From: Galbula dea
Taxonomy: Eukaryota > Chordata > Aves > Piciformes > Galbulidae
Length of the DNA stretch: 64,000 nt
Direction of reading: 5' to 3'
Assembly: GCA_013399015.1 (NCBI GenBank)
Contig: VWZX01002368.1
Coordinates: 465,093-529,092 of the forward strand
A program made the translations under genes and the position numbers. Below are positions 23,767-36,189 of the stretch, one piece after another. The notes under the pieces are model-generated. The model had not been told where the DNA came from. It did no database searches and saw only the letters and a program-made list of their open reading frames with translations. How positions within the stretch are numbered: position 1 is the stretch's first letter; every line of letters starts with the position of its first letter.

Positions 23767-26700
23767 GTAAAAAGAATCTCAGCAGCCTCTCTCTACTGCC
23801 TTCCCATTAATGCCTCTTTTAAAATAGAAACCATCCCCATGCAATTTTAAACATGAGGGTGCATAGGAGAGGGGATGGGCAGTTCAGCTAAAAAAAGAAA
23901 AAGGGTATGCAGGCTGTACACAAAATGCATATAATTTCAAAATCTGATCCCTATACCTGATCAGTTAGAACCAAAATCTCATTTGTGACATGCATGGTAC
24001 AAAGCTAGGAGATCGAATTGTGTTGGCTGCAGGCCTGGTCAGAGGTAAATTGTGAGGGATTAGAGTTGTGTGAGATGCTGCTTTAAGAAGAGGATGTGTT
24101 CTAGTAAAAGTGGGAAATAAAAATCTGTCAGAAATTCTGTATTCTTTTGAAGCCACATACTAAATAAGTGCAACTTCAGTACATAAAAACTAAAAATATT
24201 CTCTATCTTTATTGGCTGTTTAGATAACCTCTTAAGCTATTATATATTTGTTAGAGTTAGCCTTTCCTCTACCATCTGAGCTATGCAATCTGCTCTTGAC
24301 TAAAGAATCTGAGTGTATTGCTTTGCCCAGCGCTGTCTCCAGATACAAGCTAGAATCACTGACTGTTAGGAGGCCAGTGATTGTCTTTGGGACTAAAAGA
24401 TATCCCTGGGAATATTTGAAAACCTGACACTTGCCTTTAGTACAACTCCTTGCAAGTCTGCTTGCAAGTCAGTGGTAGTGAATTGTGATGATCTCTGCAT
24501 TTGGAGGTCGCTTCTCCTAATAGACCCCAGATTGGGAAGTTTGTTTTCCTCCTTTCCCTTCCTTTGGAGGCCAAAATTGCTGGCCTATCCTGGCAAAGCC
24601 ACCTTCCATTGATCTACAGTCACAGTTTTGTCTGGTTTAAGGAGAACAGTCCAGTTGTATATGGACCAAACTGGGACTCAGAGAAACACTTGGCCACACG
24701 TTTTCTCACATCATGAAAGGTTGTACCATCTTGATTTAAAAGGGAATTCAAGTACCTAAATGTACAATGGAATATTAAATACCTCATTGGATCTGACAGG
24801 AAGCAGCTGCATCTCAGTTCCTCACCTGGAAAGTGGGAGAGAGAAATAGCATTTCCCAACTTCACTAGGCTGTTGGGTGAGGATAAGGGCATTAAGGGTA
24901 GTAGGGCACTCTATGCCAGGCCAAGCCTCACTGCCTGTGCTGCCTGTGCTCAGTCCCTGTCCCCTCCCAGCAGCCTGCAGTCCTCAGGGCCTTTCTCCAG
25001 ACTTGTCCTGCCCTGTGAAAGCAGGTGATGCAGCTCACCAGGGCAATTCAGTGGTGGGGACCTGCCATTCTCTCTGACCACCTCCTCAATATGACAGTGA
25101 TGCCATTGAGTACTGGCCAGTAGTATTATTGCCTGAAACATTTACACAGTATAAAGTGGACTCCTTTTTGGCTCTCACTGGCCTCGAAAAACACACCATT
25201 TTACAGAATATTTCCCTTCTTGCTTAAAGTTTAATATCAGCAGTCAGCTCTGTGCAGCTCTGAACCTAAAGCTACCTCGAGGATAATTCCCAGGGGTCAG
25301 AGTGCAGCAGCCCTGCAGCAGGAGCCTGTTTGCCAGGTGCAAACGGAAGGTGTCACTCACCAGGAGGTCTGGTTATGCTTTCACAATTGCTGGTTTAAAT
25401 ATTTCTTTCTGTGCCCTGCTGCAGTGATGTTTTGAAGTTATTTTATTAAGTGGTGGTTTTTCTTGCCCCCTCACCCTGCTGCCATCACCATCTCCTCCTC
25501 TCTTCCTTTTGTGTTGTGATTGGGTTGGTTTTCTGGGTTTATTTCCAAGTTGCCTTCACTTCTGCCCTGCTTCTGCAGTGCCTTTGTAGTTTATGATGGC
25601 AGTTTTATTTGCCTCAAATTTCTCTGTGGTGCTTTGGTTTCATGCATTACTTTACAAGGGCTTTTAATTTTTAATTTGTATTTATCCAGAGATGAGGGTC
25701 TTGAATAAATGAATATTAAAGATACCAAGCAGATAATTCAGTTAATTATTTTCATGCCCAATCCTACCACTAAGCTAGTTTCTGTGGATCGTAGCTCTCA
25801 CTTTTTTTGTACTCTGTGCATTGCTTTATCTATTACAAAGCTCTTAGTTAAATAGGTACTTATTTTCTAAAAGTAGGAACTCATGCTAGCCATGAAAAGT
25901 ACCATCTTTACAATAATGACTTCTGCATTTTCAGAGCCCATGAACAAATAGCTCTGACGGGGGATAGGAAAGAAGATAGGCCTAAATAATCGTATTTCTG
26001 ATAAAGATGATGAATGAAAATCTGTGCTGGGTGTGTGGCAAGGCCCACCACACCAGTAACAGCCCAAGCTCCTGTGAGGTGCACAGGCTGCTCAGAGCTT
26101 TGGACCTTCTTTCAGGAGCTATGCATAGATATTTTGACTATATTCACATTTTGGCGAGATGGATTTGCTCAGCTCTCTTTAGATTCTTTGGGGTGGGGAA
26201 CAAGCATGTGGAGGACACCAGTGCAGCAGCAATAGGATTGTTTCTCCTGCACCCAGCAAGTGGAATCTGTTCCAAGGGTCGGTGGAGAGGTTTTAGCCAT
26301 GAATTGTAACAGCCCCAAGGCATCACTCCTACTAGAGTGCTCTACTGCACTCCTGAAGTGACCAGTCTGGTTTTATTGCTCTCTCCCAAAGACAGTCCTG
26401 GCAGTCAAATCTTTCAGGGCCTGCACTTTCTTCATATCTCCCCTCTCTTCATCTCCCTTTGCCTGCCAGGCCAGGCTCTATCATCACATTTTTATTTTCA
26501 GTAGCTCCAATGGCAGGTGATTAAAATGTCTCTTCAGCAGCTTCTTCCAAGCACTAAGTCAGTGATTCTCCACAGGTGGATGTCTGGCACAAACAAGGAA
26601 AGGTCTGTGCTCTTCGTCTCACCTGCATGTCCATCTTCCCTGGCAAAGCCTGGCAGGGGCTTGCTGAGCAAAGACATCTCCACAGAGGAGCTTGGAGAAG

Positions 26701-27709
26701 CCTTTTCTCTAAATCAGCACTCTTTGCCCCTAGGGCAGCTGCAGTCCTCCAAAACTCCTTGTGCTTTAATGGCTTTGTGTCACTCTGGAGTGCAAGCTTT
26801 CAGCTGGGGACAGTAAATCTCACCACTTGTGTTCCCCATGCTGCAGCTCCTTATATCATGCTCTTATGACAACTTACCCATCACTCTGGGAAGGAGATTT
26901 TCAACAGAGCCTCCTGGAAGCACATTGAGTTTGCTCTTCTCTGCATTTCTAAAATCTCTTCTTTGGATATCTAATTGTATCTGCTTTTGTAAGTTCTTTC
27001 CCCACCAGACTGGAGAGCACTGGCAGGGAAAGAATCAAGATTTACTTGCAAGGCAAGATGAAAAGCTGTGCTCTGGCTAAGTTTCAGTTTGCAAATTGTA
27101 CTCAGGAAGTCTTACAAAAGTGCTCTGTGGTATTGCAAAAAAACAGCATCTGAGCCTTGTTACAAAGAGGGAGTAACAGTGCTCTAAAGGTTACTGATCT
27201 ATGCAAGACAGAAAGGCAGTTCAGATAATGACATATGTGTTAAGCTGGGATTTGGTAAATAAGTGCATCCAGTGCATTGGAGCAGCACACCAGCTCATAT
27301 GGTAAAGTTTATTGAGCTGTTTTAGTGCTGCTGGTAGTGCAGTCACATAAAATCATCCTAACTAAAAGAAGCAACCTGTGATGTGAGGTCTGGACTAAGT
27401 AAGTAATTTCCTGTACCAGCAGAAGCAGAATGCTGGTTGTAGGAGTCCTCTTGGTTTCTTGTCACTGAGTGGAAAGCCTGCAGCCAGCTGATACATCTGG
27501 TAGAGCTGAATCTACTGTCTTTTTCTCATTTGTCTTCCTGACTAATGGACAAGATTGTAGGGTTTATCCTAACAGTCATCCCCTTGATAAGCTTATTGCA
27601 ACTCCATCAAACTAATGCAAAAAGTTTATTGTTCAATAGAGGTTTTACTATCTAGAAACCAGCACAGTCTGAGCCATCTGAACAAGCAGATTTCTGCCAA
27701 GCCCTGAGT

Positions 27710-27850
27710 AGCCTTCACCTGATCTCTGTGTGGCCTTGGGCAGGTTGTTTCAGCTTTTCTGCCCACATTTCTTAACCCTATAAACTGGAGGGAAGTGGTG
27801 CATCCCACATGGGCTGCTGGGAGCATCGTGTGGATAACAAGCCATATTGT
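27710..27850 (+). repeat. MIR SINE relic
   Basis: The order TGTGGCCTTGGGCAGGTTGT, then a TTTCTTAACCCTATAAACTG segment, then TGGGCTGCTGGGAGCATCGT, follows the MIR consensus (GTGACCTTGGGCAAGTCACT, CATCTGTAAAATGGGG, GGGTTGTTGTGAGGAT). It is a plus-strand copy and one of the clearer ancient SINEs in the window. The ends are approximate. Confidence 0.65.
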
Positions 27851-28429
27851 CTGCTGGTACTGACAGCTGCCAGAGCTGCAGTCATGCCCATCACCAGTGT
27901 GGGATGGGGAAGATGTGAAGTTGTTGGATGTGCATCAGTTTGCTGCCTCTCAGAGCGTGGACCTATCAAACCTCATTGGAAACTTTCCCACTGTCTGCTC
28001 CAAGTCCAAAGTTGCATCTGTTTTCTCTGACATAAGGAACATAGTAACATGTTTAGCAATAACACCAAGCCTGAGTAAACAAGATTCTCAGCTGCATGAA
28101 GCTTCCCTTTTGCCCTGAGGAGGCATGAGAAGTGAGAAGAGGACAAACATTTCAACAAGTTGCCCAGAGTGGCACCGGAAGACAGGCAGATACTTCAGTG
28201 ATGAGTGACAGACAGGAGGCTTAGCAGAATGGCAGTTGCTTTTTCTTGCACTCTGCAAGGATATAATTGTGTACCCTTTTGTCAAGCCCCATTTAAAATC
28301 ACAGTGTCCAGCAGCAAAATTAAATGTCTCCACTGTAAAGGCATTAACAAGCCTTCTATGAACTTGAGTCTTCAGATGCAGATTTGTCTAAACAGAATCT
28401 TCATGGTGTCTGAGAACCAGAGATGCGTA

Positions 28430-28740
28430 GACGAATTGGAGGTAATTTAGAGAAGGGCAACCCAAATGATTAAAAGACTGCAGGAGCTGATGTGAGAAAA
28501 AAAAGATTAAAAGATGTGAATATGCATGACTTGGCCTAATGACAGCTAAAGAGGTATAAGCATCTACAAGTGTTTGAAGCCCCAAGGAGAGAAGTTGCCT
28601 GGAAGGATACAAGGGCTATAACACAGTAAGGACCACAGGGATGAATTTGAAACTTGGCAAATTAGTCTAAGCAAACACAAAGCCCACGTAAAAGCCCCGT
28701 ATCTGTCAGTGAGGGTGAGGAAAAGTAAGGGAGAAAAGAA
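28430..28740 (+). mobile_element. Ancient CR1/L3-type LINE fragment (RT C-terminal region)
   Basis: The plus strand shows decayed versions of the CR1 segment after the reverse transcriptase: a GAGAAGGGCAACCCAAATGA and AGACTGCAGGAGCTGATG stretch (RRATKMIKGLE...-like), AAAAGATTAAAAGATGTGAA, and later ATGAATTTGAAACTTGGCAA, resembling the 'KLKLGKFRLD' region. Its many substitutions and indels make it older than the avian-type CR1 copies. No intact frame remains. Confidence 0.5.
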
Positions 28741-31700
28741 GAGGATTTATGTCAAATATGCTACAGTTGCCCATGAGCAATATTTTGGCAGTGACAGAGA
28801 ATGACACTTCAGAGGCAAGATCCTAATGAAGAAAAGGGGCTGGTAACCATGAGAGAGCAGATGGAAGATCCTTGGTCTGTGGTTAGACTGTTGAGACAGT
28901 AGCATAATTTCTCAGGCACTTTTTAAAGAGTCTGCAAAGTTATGCAGAAGAGTGACTTGCTCCAAAAAAATGGAGCATCTGGCGGGAAAGCACAATCTCA
29001 ACTCTGCTCTGCAGTGACAAGGAGGTAGTGATATATTTAGAAGCTGATATCCAATATCAGCATGTACAAATTACTTAAGTTCATCACAATAGGAAATTAA
29101 TTGATCAATCAGTGTACTTAAGGGCATTACGCTTCAGGAAACCAGTGTTGGAATAAGCTTGAAAAGGAAGCTTCCAAGGGAGCCTAAGTGAATTAGGCAC
29201 TATTATGGTTCAATTAGGCTTCTTTGGAAAGCCAAAACTACCCTGATGCTTTGAAATCCATTTGTGGAAAGAGCAGACAAATTCAGAAAGATACCATAAT
29301 GAAAGTGCAAGAAGCTCCAATTTCTCTGAAAGTGAAAAACGCAAGGGATGAGCAGTAACCCCTGTGATCTCCCAAGGATGGGCTGCTCAAAGAGCTCAGA
29401 TTCAAATGAGGCTTTTGCAGACACACTCAAAGCCTGTATAGGAGAAGAAGAAAAGGCAGCAGCAGGAAAAGAATCAGTGCAGAAACATGCCTCTAGCTAT
29501 ATATTGGAGGAAGACACTGCATTAAATAAAAAGAAAAGAGGATGCAGGTGACATTAGCAGTTCCTTAAATTGCCTCCATACTAAACTTCAAAAATTTTTA
29601 AAGGGATATACCCTGGTCTGAAAAACTACTGAATTATTTCTCTGAAGTTTAAACTGGTTTGAGGAGCTCCTTTGTCTTCCAGTCCTCTCAGTCTCTTCAT
29701 TTGTGGCTTTTCTAACACACTTTCCTATTTTTTACAAAATATTTCTCTGCTGTTACTGAAGCAACAGCCTTAGGAAGACACACATCCACAAGCAGCTCCT
29801 CACACATGCTTCACTTGCATTGCCTTATGCTGCACATGGTCCCAGCACTCCAGGCCAACCACCAGAAACAAAATTGTTTTGCACCATAATCAAGAAGCAT
29901 TTTGGAGTATTATTGCACGTGGATCCAAAATTTCTGCCACACGTTTATCTCGTGATACTGTGAAGCTGTCAGCTGACACCCTGCCAACCCTTTTGGTTTA
30001 ATCTGAAGGCAGCATTGCAATTCAAACAAGTCAATATGGATTATTAATAAATATACTGAGCACACCAGAGAGCTGAGGTTGGACGTGGATACGAACTTGG
30101 GTGTGAGAATGTGCAGGAGGTTACTGGAAACACAGTCTGTCTTTCTAATTCCCAGGGGTTAGATATATCAAAGCAAGTGCCCTCATTACCAAGTAGCAGG
30201 TCAGCACCATGAAAATCTAGCTGAAAAAGGCATATTTCTGAGAATGGCAAAGCAGTGCACAAACAGCTTTGGTTTCCCCTAACCAGCTAGTTCCCTGCTG
30301 AGCTTGTACTTGGAAACTTGGAGTCAGCAATATTTTGAATATCATGTTGGATAACCTGCTGAGGAAGCCTGGGCTGGGCTGGAGATGGTTCTGCAGAGGG
30401 ACCACTCACATCACCACTCTTGTGCACCTTCTTGCATGGCCACCACATCCCCAGCTGTCACCATTGGCACACCCCAATGGGCAGTTTGTTACCTGGCCAC
30501 AGGGTAGGCATCGCAGGCTACCTTCTGCAGTTTTGAGGAGTTTCACAGTTTGGGTGGTTTTTCTCAATCAGAGTGCCCTCCTCTGATGTAAAGAAGTTTT
30601 ATGCAGTGGGGAACTGATTCTGCTTCAGACCTGTCCCTGATGGTGTCCTCTGTCTGAGGAGGTCCTTGATGCAGCTCTCGGATTGGGGCAGTGCAAGATA
30701 CAGAGCAGGCCTGAACCCAGGGTTTATGTGATACGACATAAATCTCTTTCATAGCTCTCAGATGAATCAAGTATGTTCATACTTCATAATGTTTTTTAAA
30801 ACTCTATTGGAATTATGCATAAAGAGCTGAAACAGCACTTTGTTGGAGCAAAACCCTATCATAATGTGGGTAAGTCTAACTTATGTATTTGTATTTCGAG
30901 CTGAATCCTATTTCTTTAGGCAGGTAGCACAAAAGGTCCTTTGTAGGAAGAACAGTAAATTAGAGAGACAGATGAGTTCTAAGACATAAAGGAAACATTA
31001 TTTTAATCTCTCTGGGCATTACTTCAAAAATGTTAAAAATCTTCAGAGCTTTCCAGTGTAGCATTAAAGGAGCTGGAATCTGAGTTTGTAGCAGTAAACA
31101 TATTCCCTCTTAAAACTAACTGCATACTGTTGCAGCCCAAGTCTTTGCAGGAGCACGCTGAGAGTCCTTTTGGAGAATACCTGGGAGGATTTTACTGGAT
31201 TAGAGATTTGAGAATAAAAAGATTATTTTTAATGTGATACTGAAGAGGGGTTTGCAACTGAGACTTAGAAGATATCAGAGTAAAGCCCACTTGCAAGCAA
31301 GCATTCATAATACTGATATAATTAGTAGGAGAAGAAATGTCACAAGAAGTTTAGCAAAGTAAACGTCCTCACTCAAACTACCAGCCAGGAACAAAACAAA
31401 AATGCATTCAACTATTTGTAATCCAATTTACTCAAGTTCTGGCCTGCCTACTGAGATGGAGTAATTTGTGTATGGACAGATCACTAGGAAAAGGCTTGAA
31501 AGGGTCAGCTTCAAGGTATAATGTTGATCCTATATTCCTCTCAGTCAGTGCTGACCCGAAGATAACATTTAGGCTTCTTCATAATGTGATTGCAGCTTTC
31601 CAGGCACAGCGCACCCAGAGCAAGAGGAGGTGAAGATTCCCACCAGAGGGGGGAATTAATCATCCTCCACTTTAGTTTTATGGCTGGCTATAAACATCTC

Positions 31701-31759
31701 AATGTTGAATGGTCTTGAGGCATCATCTGAGGAACACTCTCTCTTTCCCAGGATCTGAT

Positions 31760-31860
31760 GGCTCACAGTTTTAGACCAGAAGGGACATCGGTATTCTCTG
31801 CTTCCCCTGGTGCACGGTACATCCTCTCAGCTCAGATTGCTCTGGGGACTGTGTTAGGAG
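31760..31860 (-). repeat. Possible old CR1 3' end
   Basis: CACAGTTTTAGACCAGAAGG and GACATCGGTATTCTCTGC resemble the reverse complement of an old amniote CR1 tail (TTTTAAGGCCAGAAGGGACC...). A similar weaker trace occurs near 32480-32550. The match is short and judged by eye. Confidence 0.3.
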
Positions 31861-33174
31861 CGTTAACTAAATCTCTATTAATTATAACATGAGTTTACAC
31901 ATGTCTAGCTGACAAGTAAACACTTGCTTGTATGTACCTATTTGAGTGTCTGAATCTAAAACTGAATCTTTCCCTCAAAATGTTTAGGTAATATGGGAAA
32001 GATAAGATCTCCTAAGTTTTTTCTTTCCCTGTTTTTTTACGAAACACTTGAGATTGCAGGCTGGTTGAAGACCCTGCTTTCAGTTCAGCCACTGAAATAA
32101 GTGCCATGAAGCAGGCTAGGTAGCATCTCTCAAATATCACTGCTCTACTGTGTCCCTAGTAACTGTCGAAAAAGCTTTTGCTCATGTGGTAGTGGTGCCC
32201 TGGTTACTGCAGAATCACCCTGGCCTTAATCACCCTACTCTGGGGGTATCTGGCACCATGACCACTCAACAAGGAGTTTATGCACTAGGTCCTCTGCTGG
32301 TGCAAAACTCAAGCATCTCCATCCAACGAGAGCTATGCTAAGATTCATCACCTGAAAAACCAGTCCTGACAGTATTCAAAAACTTCCCTGGCATTTTAAA
32401 CAATAAATTCATTAAATTTTTGCATAATGGTGTCTATTTCCACAGAGCTGAGGCATGGTCTCCCATGTTTATGAGTTGGTAACTCCTAATTTCAGGACAA
32501 CAGGGGCATTAAGATTCTCTGCTTCACTCTGGCATGTGATACAGGTTGTAGAGTAGTTGTAAGTGGTTCCCAGCAAAGACCTGAGAAATATTTCTACCTG
32601 TCCAGCCAGCACCTGCAGCTGAGTAGTGAGCAGAAAACACCCTCAGAGTTACAGGCACAAGCTGGAACTCCAGGGATCCAAGGTTGTTGTCTGCTGAATT
32701 TGGCAATCCGCACTGTGCAGGTATTCTGCTGTTTTAATAAAAACCAGTAACATCAGTAGGTGCAGTAGGTATTTCATAGCTGTATAAAGAACAATGGGAA
32801 GGCAAGAGAGAATGAAATGCTTTATGATGCTTATTCCAGTCTTAAATGAAAAGGATAATAGTAACAGAATATTTAGTACAATCACAGCTAACAGAGCTAG
32901 GAAGCCTTCATAAAGGAAAATCCAAAAGAAAAAGGCTGCTGATTGCCTAAATCACTTGAATATTCTTAAATCAGTGAGGCTAAATGAAATTCACCCTTGA
33001 CTATTGTGCTCAAAAGAGCTGGTGCGAAAAAACGTTGGTTTATAAAAGCCTCTCCTGTCTTCTAGAGATGCTGCTATGGTACAGACTCTTCAAATCCCTG
33101 GGTGAAAAACACTGCCATTATATGTACCCTTAATGCTATCAGTGACGAGCCTGAGTCACGACTGCCTGCAGTTG

Positions 33175-33193
33175 TGCACACACACACACACAG
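33175..33193. repeat. (CA)n microsatellite
   Basis: An uninterrupted CA dinucleotide array of about nine units following TTGTG. A simple repeat with no associated element. Confidence 0.9.
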
Positions 33194-33684
33194 AGGTAGC
33201 TTTTTTCTAGCTCTTCGAGGAAAGGCAAGATTGAGAGTGAAAAGTGACATGGGTTTTGATACGTGACATTAACTTTCAAGTTGCTGAAAAGGAGCAACAT
33301 GTTCTAATTATTATTCCCCTTCAAAATAAGTCACAAGCTCAGACAAAAGAGGAGAGAAGGGGAGGGAAAAAAATCCAGGAGAGAAACAGAATCACATATT
33401 GTCATTTATCTAATTAAAGCAAGATGAGTGAGTGAGAAGGAGAGCTCACCATGCTCCAGCAGCAGCACTGCCCCATTTATTCTGGCAAAGGTGGGAGATG
33501 GAGGCAGTCACTTTGATGGGCCCATGGGAATTGTCAGTCCCTGCCAGAAAGTTCTCTTCCCAGTGCCAATTCGCACTCAACTTCAGGACATTGTGGTGCC
33601 TGTGGAACCCTGTGTCCTAATTTAGTGGCACAAGTGTTGTGATTTTTCTTTATTCTTTTTTTCAGTGGGGTTGCCCTGTGCATA

Positions 33685-33748
33685 GACAGGAGTTAGACTC
33701 AATGATCCTCATGGGTCCCTTCCAACTCAGGATATTCTGTGATTCTAA
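33685..33748 (+). mobile_element. Short CR1 LINE 3' end
   Basis: AGTTAGACTCAATGATCCTC then ATGGGTCCCTTCCAACTCAG and GATATTCTGTGATTCT form the typical last 60 bp of an avian CR1, ending in the ATTCTGTG repeat. The preceding GTGGGGTTGCCCTGTGCA (33665-33682) may also belong to it. The copy is strongly 5' truncated, as most CR1 insertions are, and in the same orientation as the gene. Confidence 0.8.
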
Positions 33749-35990
33749 GTGTTTGTGCCTGTGTTTTGCATTGCCTCATGTTACAGCTGCTTGAAGTGCA
33801 GACCTGCCTGGGAAGCTTCAAGTGCAGCTCTGGCGTGTCCCACCGTACCAAGGGAAGGTGCTGGCTCTCCTATGTGCTCCATATATTTTACAACTTTATT
33901 TAAACTGCCCTTTAGTGACTCGTACTGCTTCCTGAGCAGCCTGTAGTGGGGATTAACCTCCCCCGTAGGGGTTGTCTGACTCGTCCCCAGTACACTTGCT
34001 ATCCGCATTATTCCTATGTCCTGATGCCACATTTCATCTTGGCTCCCTTGTAAGGTTAAACGCCCCCAACCTTCTTAAAAAAAGCACTTCCTGAAATCAG
34101 AGCTTTGCCACCCACTGCCATATGTCCACTGCTTCAGCTCCTACAAGGTACTGTTAATGACATTAAGATATCTGCAGCCAAGTGCCTGACATTTGTGACT
34201 CTGGGGAAGGGGAGAAGCCGTTTTACTTCCTAGAAAGTGCCTTAGAAATGGATTTGGGTAAAGGAAAAGAGAATTGTCTTCTCTTCTGGTTTGGAGGTTT
34301 ATGAAGTGGTCTCAAGCCCTATTTGGCCTCAGCCACACCAGAGGTAATAGTGTGGAGCCATGTACTCATTGCTCACTTGGGATTTTTTTTCCAGAAGATG
34401 AATGCTGCTGTTTTTCTGTGCCTTTTGCATCACCTCTCTTTTTCATCTGCAAACAACTGCAGGGTGGCCAGACCTAAACTCTGGGCTGTACCTAAAATTG
34501 CTGGCCCTGTTATCGAGGAGGGCTGATGACCTGGGAGTCAGCCTGAGATCATGGTCATCTCCATGCTGCCATGTGGAGTTCACCTCCCCATGGTTAATCG
34601 CATCCCCACTTTGACTGAGCTTTCACCAGGCTGACATGGCTCTTTGGCAGGAAAGCTGTATGAACTACTGTTGGGAGGAGATATCCCCTGTTTTCCTGCT
34701 AAATGAAGCCTGCTTTTTTGATTTGCATGGGACAAAGGGAAGCTCTGGAAGCTGTCCCAGGTGTCACTGCATCCTCACCTGCCTGGACAGCCAATTAGGT
34801 GGCTTGGGCCACATCCTTGCCCTCCCATCTTGCTATGTCCCTGCCCCATTCCCATCCCTGCTCCTGCTGTGACTTGGCTGTCACATGTTTCAGGGACAGG
34901 CATACTGCTGAAAAAGAAAGTGAGAGCCAAGTAGCTTCTGGAAGACCAGAGGCAGCAGATGCTGCTGGCACCCAGCATTTCTCAGGACCAGTCACATGGA
35001 CCTTGGGAATATTTATTTGCATCCTGGCCTTGATCCCAGGTGGGATCTTTGGATGCTGCCATAATATGAATATTTATTACAACAGATTATTATCTTTTCT
35101 TGCTGCGCACCCTTAGTTTGCATCCTGTTTGTGTACATTGCTTCTTGAGAAGCACATTTTCCTTTTACTCTGCTTTTCACTGTACTCTTGTGCTGTGTTG
35201 TGATATAACCAATTATATATAAAAAGAATAATCTGGAGATGGACTCTTGGTTTTTCGATTGCAGTTTTATCTCTTGGGGTTTTGTTCTCCTTTAAGCTGT
35301 GTTCAGTGACAGACAGCTTCATTTGCTTGGGTGTTCTTTGCCCTCCAAGGTTTAATGTGTTTATTTAGAAGATGAAACTTACTGTCAGTATTTGTATAGC
35401 ACCCTCTGGAGTTTGACTTCCACAAAATCTAGAAATACATGATTTGTTTCACAAACAAATAAACCCTATTAATAACAAGATTTTTAGCAAATTGGCTGAT
35501 ATTATTTTGTCTCTGCCATAGCATTTGTTGAAATCCACTCAATTTACTAGTCTTTATTTCACATTTATAGTGCCAGAAAAGACTTGCTTTGAGGTTTTTT
35601 CACAGGTTTGCTCACATTTTGAAGTTAATTCAGAAAGCTCAAAAGCTTACTCCATGCTTCCAGTGCACGAGGTGTTATATTCAGCCTGAGTTCAGAATGA
35701 GCTTTTATTTCAAAAATCCCTCCATGCAATGCTATATAACAAGAGTTGCCACCGTTAGAGGATTACTTTCAGTCTCTGGGGACCAAAACCAGCCTGTATC
35801 AGGAAGCACTGAGGGCTGTGTTTTCTCTGTCCCACTGGATCACTAGGCAGGGCTTGTATGCAGCATCCATGACAAGCATCTTTCCATGTTAGGTGACAGG
35901 GGGCAGTTTGCAGGGAAGTAGACAGAGATGCTGAGCAGCTGAATTCTTGCACAAAGGCTGCAGTGTGTTATTATTTTTGTCCCCTCACAG

Positions 35991-36189
35991 TATGCTGCAG
36001 AGTTGCTGGCAGTGGTGCGCCTCCCCTTCATCCATCCCAGCTATCTGCTCAATGTTGTTGACAATGAGGAGTTGATAAAGTCCTCGGAGGCTTGCCGCGA
36101 TCTAGTGAACGAAGCCAAACGTTATCACATGCTGCCACACGCCCGACAAGAGATGCAGACGCCAAGGACCCGGCCCAGGCTCTCTGCAG
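35991..36189 (+). CDS. KLHL29: KLHL29 coding exon 4 in window: end of BACK domain and linker to Kelch
   Basis: Starts in phase 0 after CCCCTCACAG and reads YAAELLAVVRLPFIHPSYLL, NVVDNEELIKSSEACRDLVN, EAKRYHMLPHARQEMQTPRT and RPRLSA. The LL..VRLP...P.YLL..V...ELI..S..CRDL..EA..YH.LP pattern is the C-terminal half of the BACK domain. The basic segment QEMQTPRTRPRLSA (window residues 252-265) is the linker before the Kelch propeller. It keeps the R.R/RPR pattern I associate with KLHL29 rather than its closest relatives. The exon ends in a single G before GTAAAG, giving glycine 266 with the next exon. The in-frame continuation into the intron to about 36350 is not coding. Confidence 0.95.

Larger units (their letters stand above)
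23767..35990 (+). other. KLHL29: KLHL29 intron, 12.2 kb
   Basis: Donor GTAAAA and acceptor CCCCTCACAG bound this intron. It holds a MIR relic near 27.7 kb, an old CR1-type fragment at 28430-28740, a weak old CR1 3'-end trace near 31.76-31.86 kb, a CA microsatellite at 33175-33193 and a short CR1 3' end at 33685-33748. The segment 24.9-25.1 kb is relatively G+C-rich, but no gene was recognised in it or in the rest of the intron. Confidence 0.8.

Noticed and set aside
24877..25130. G+C-richer segment as a possible CpG island or gene
   Set aside because: CpG dinucleotides are sparse and the frames on both strands lack any recognisable protein pattern.
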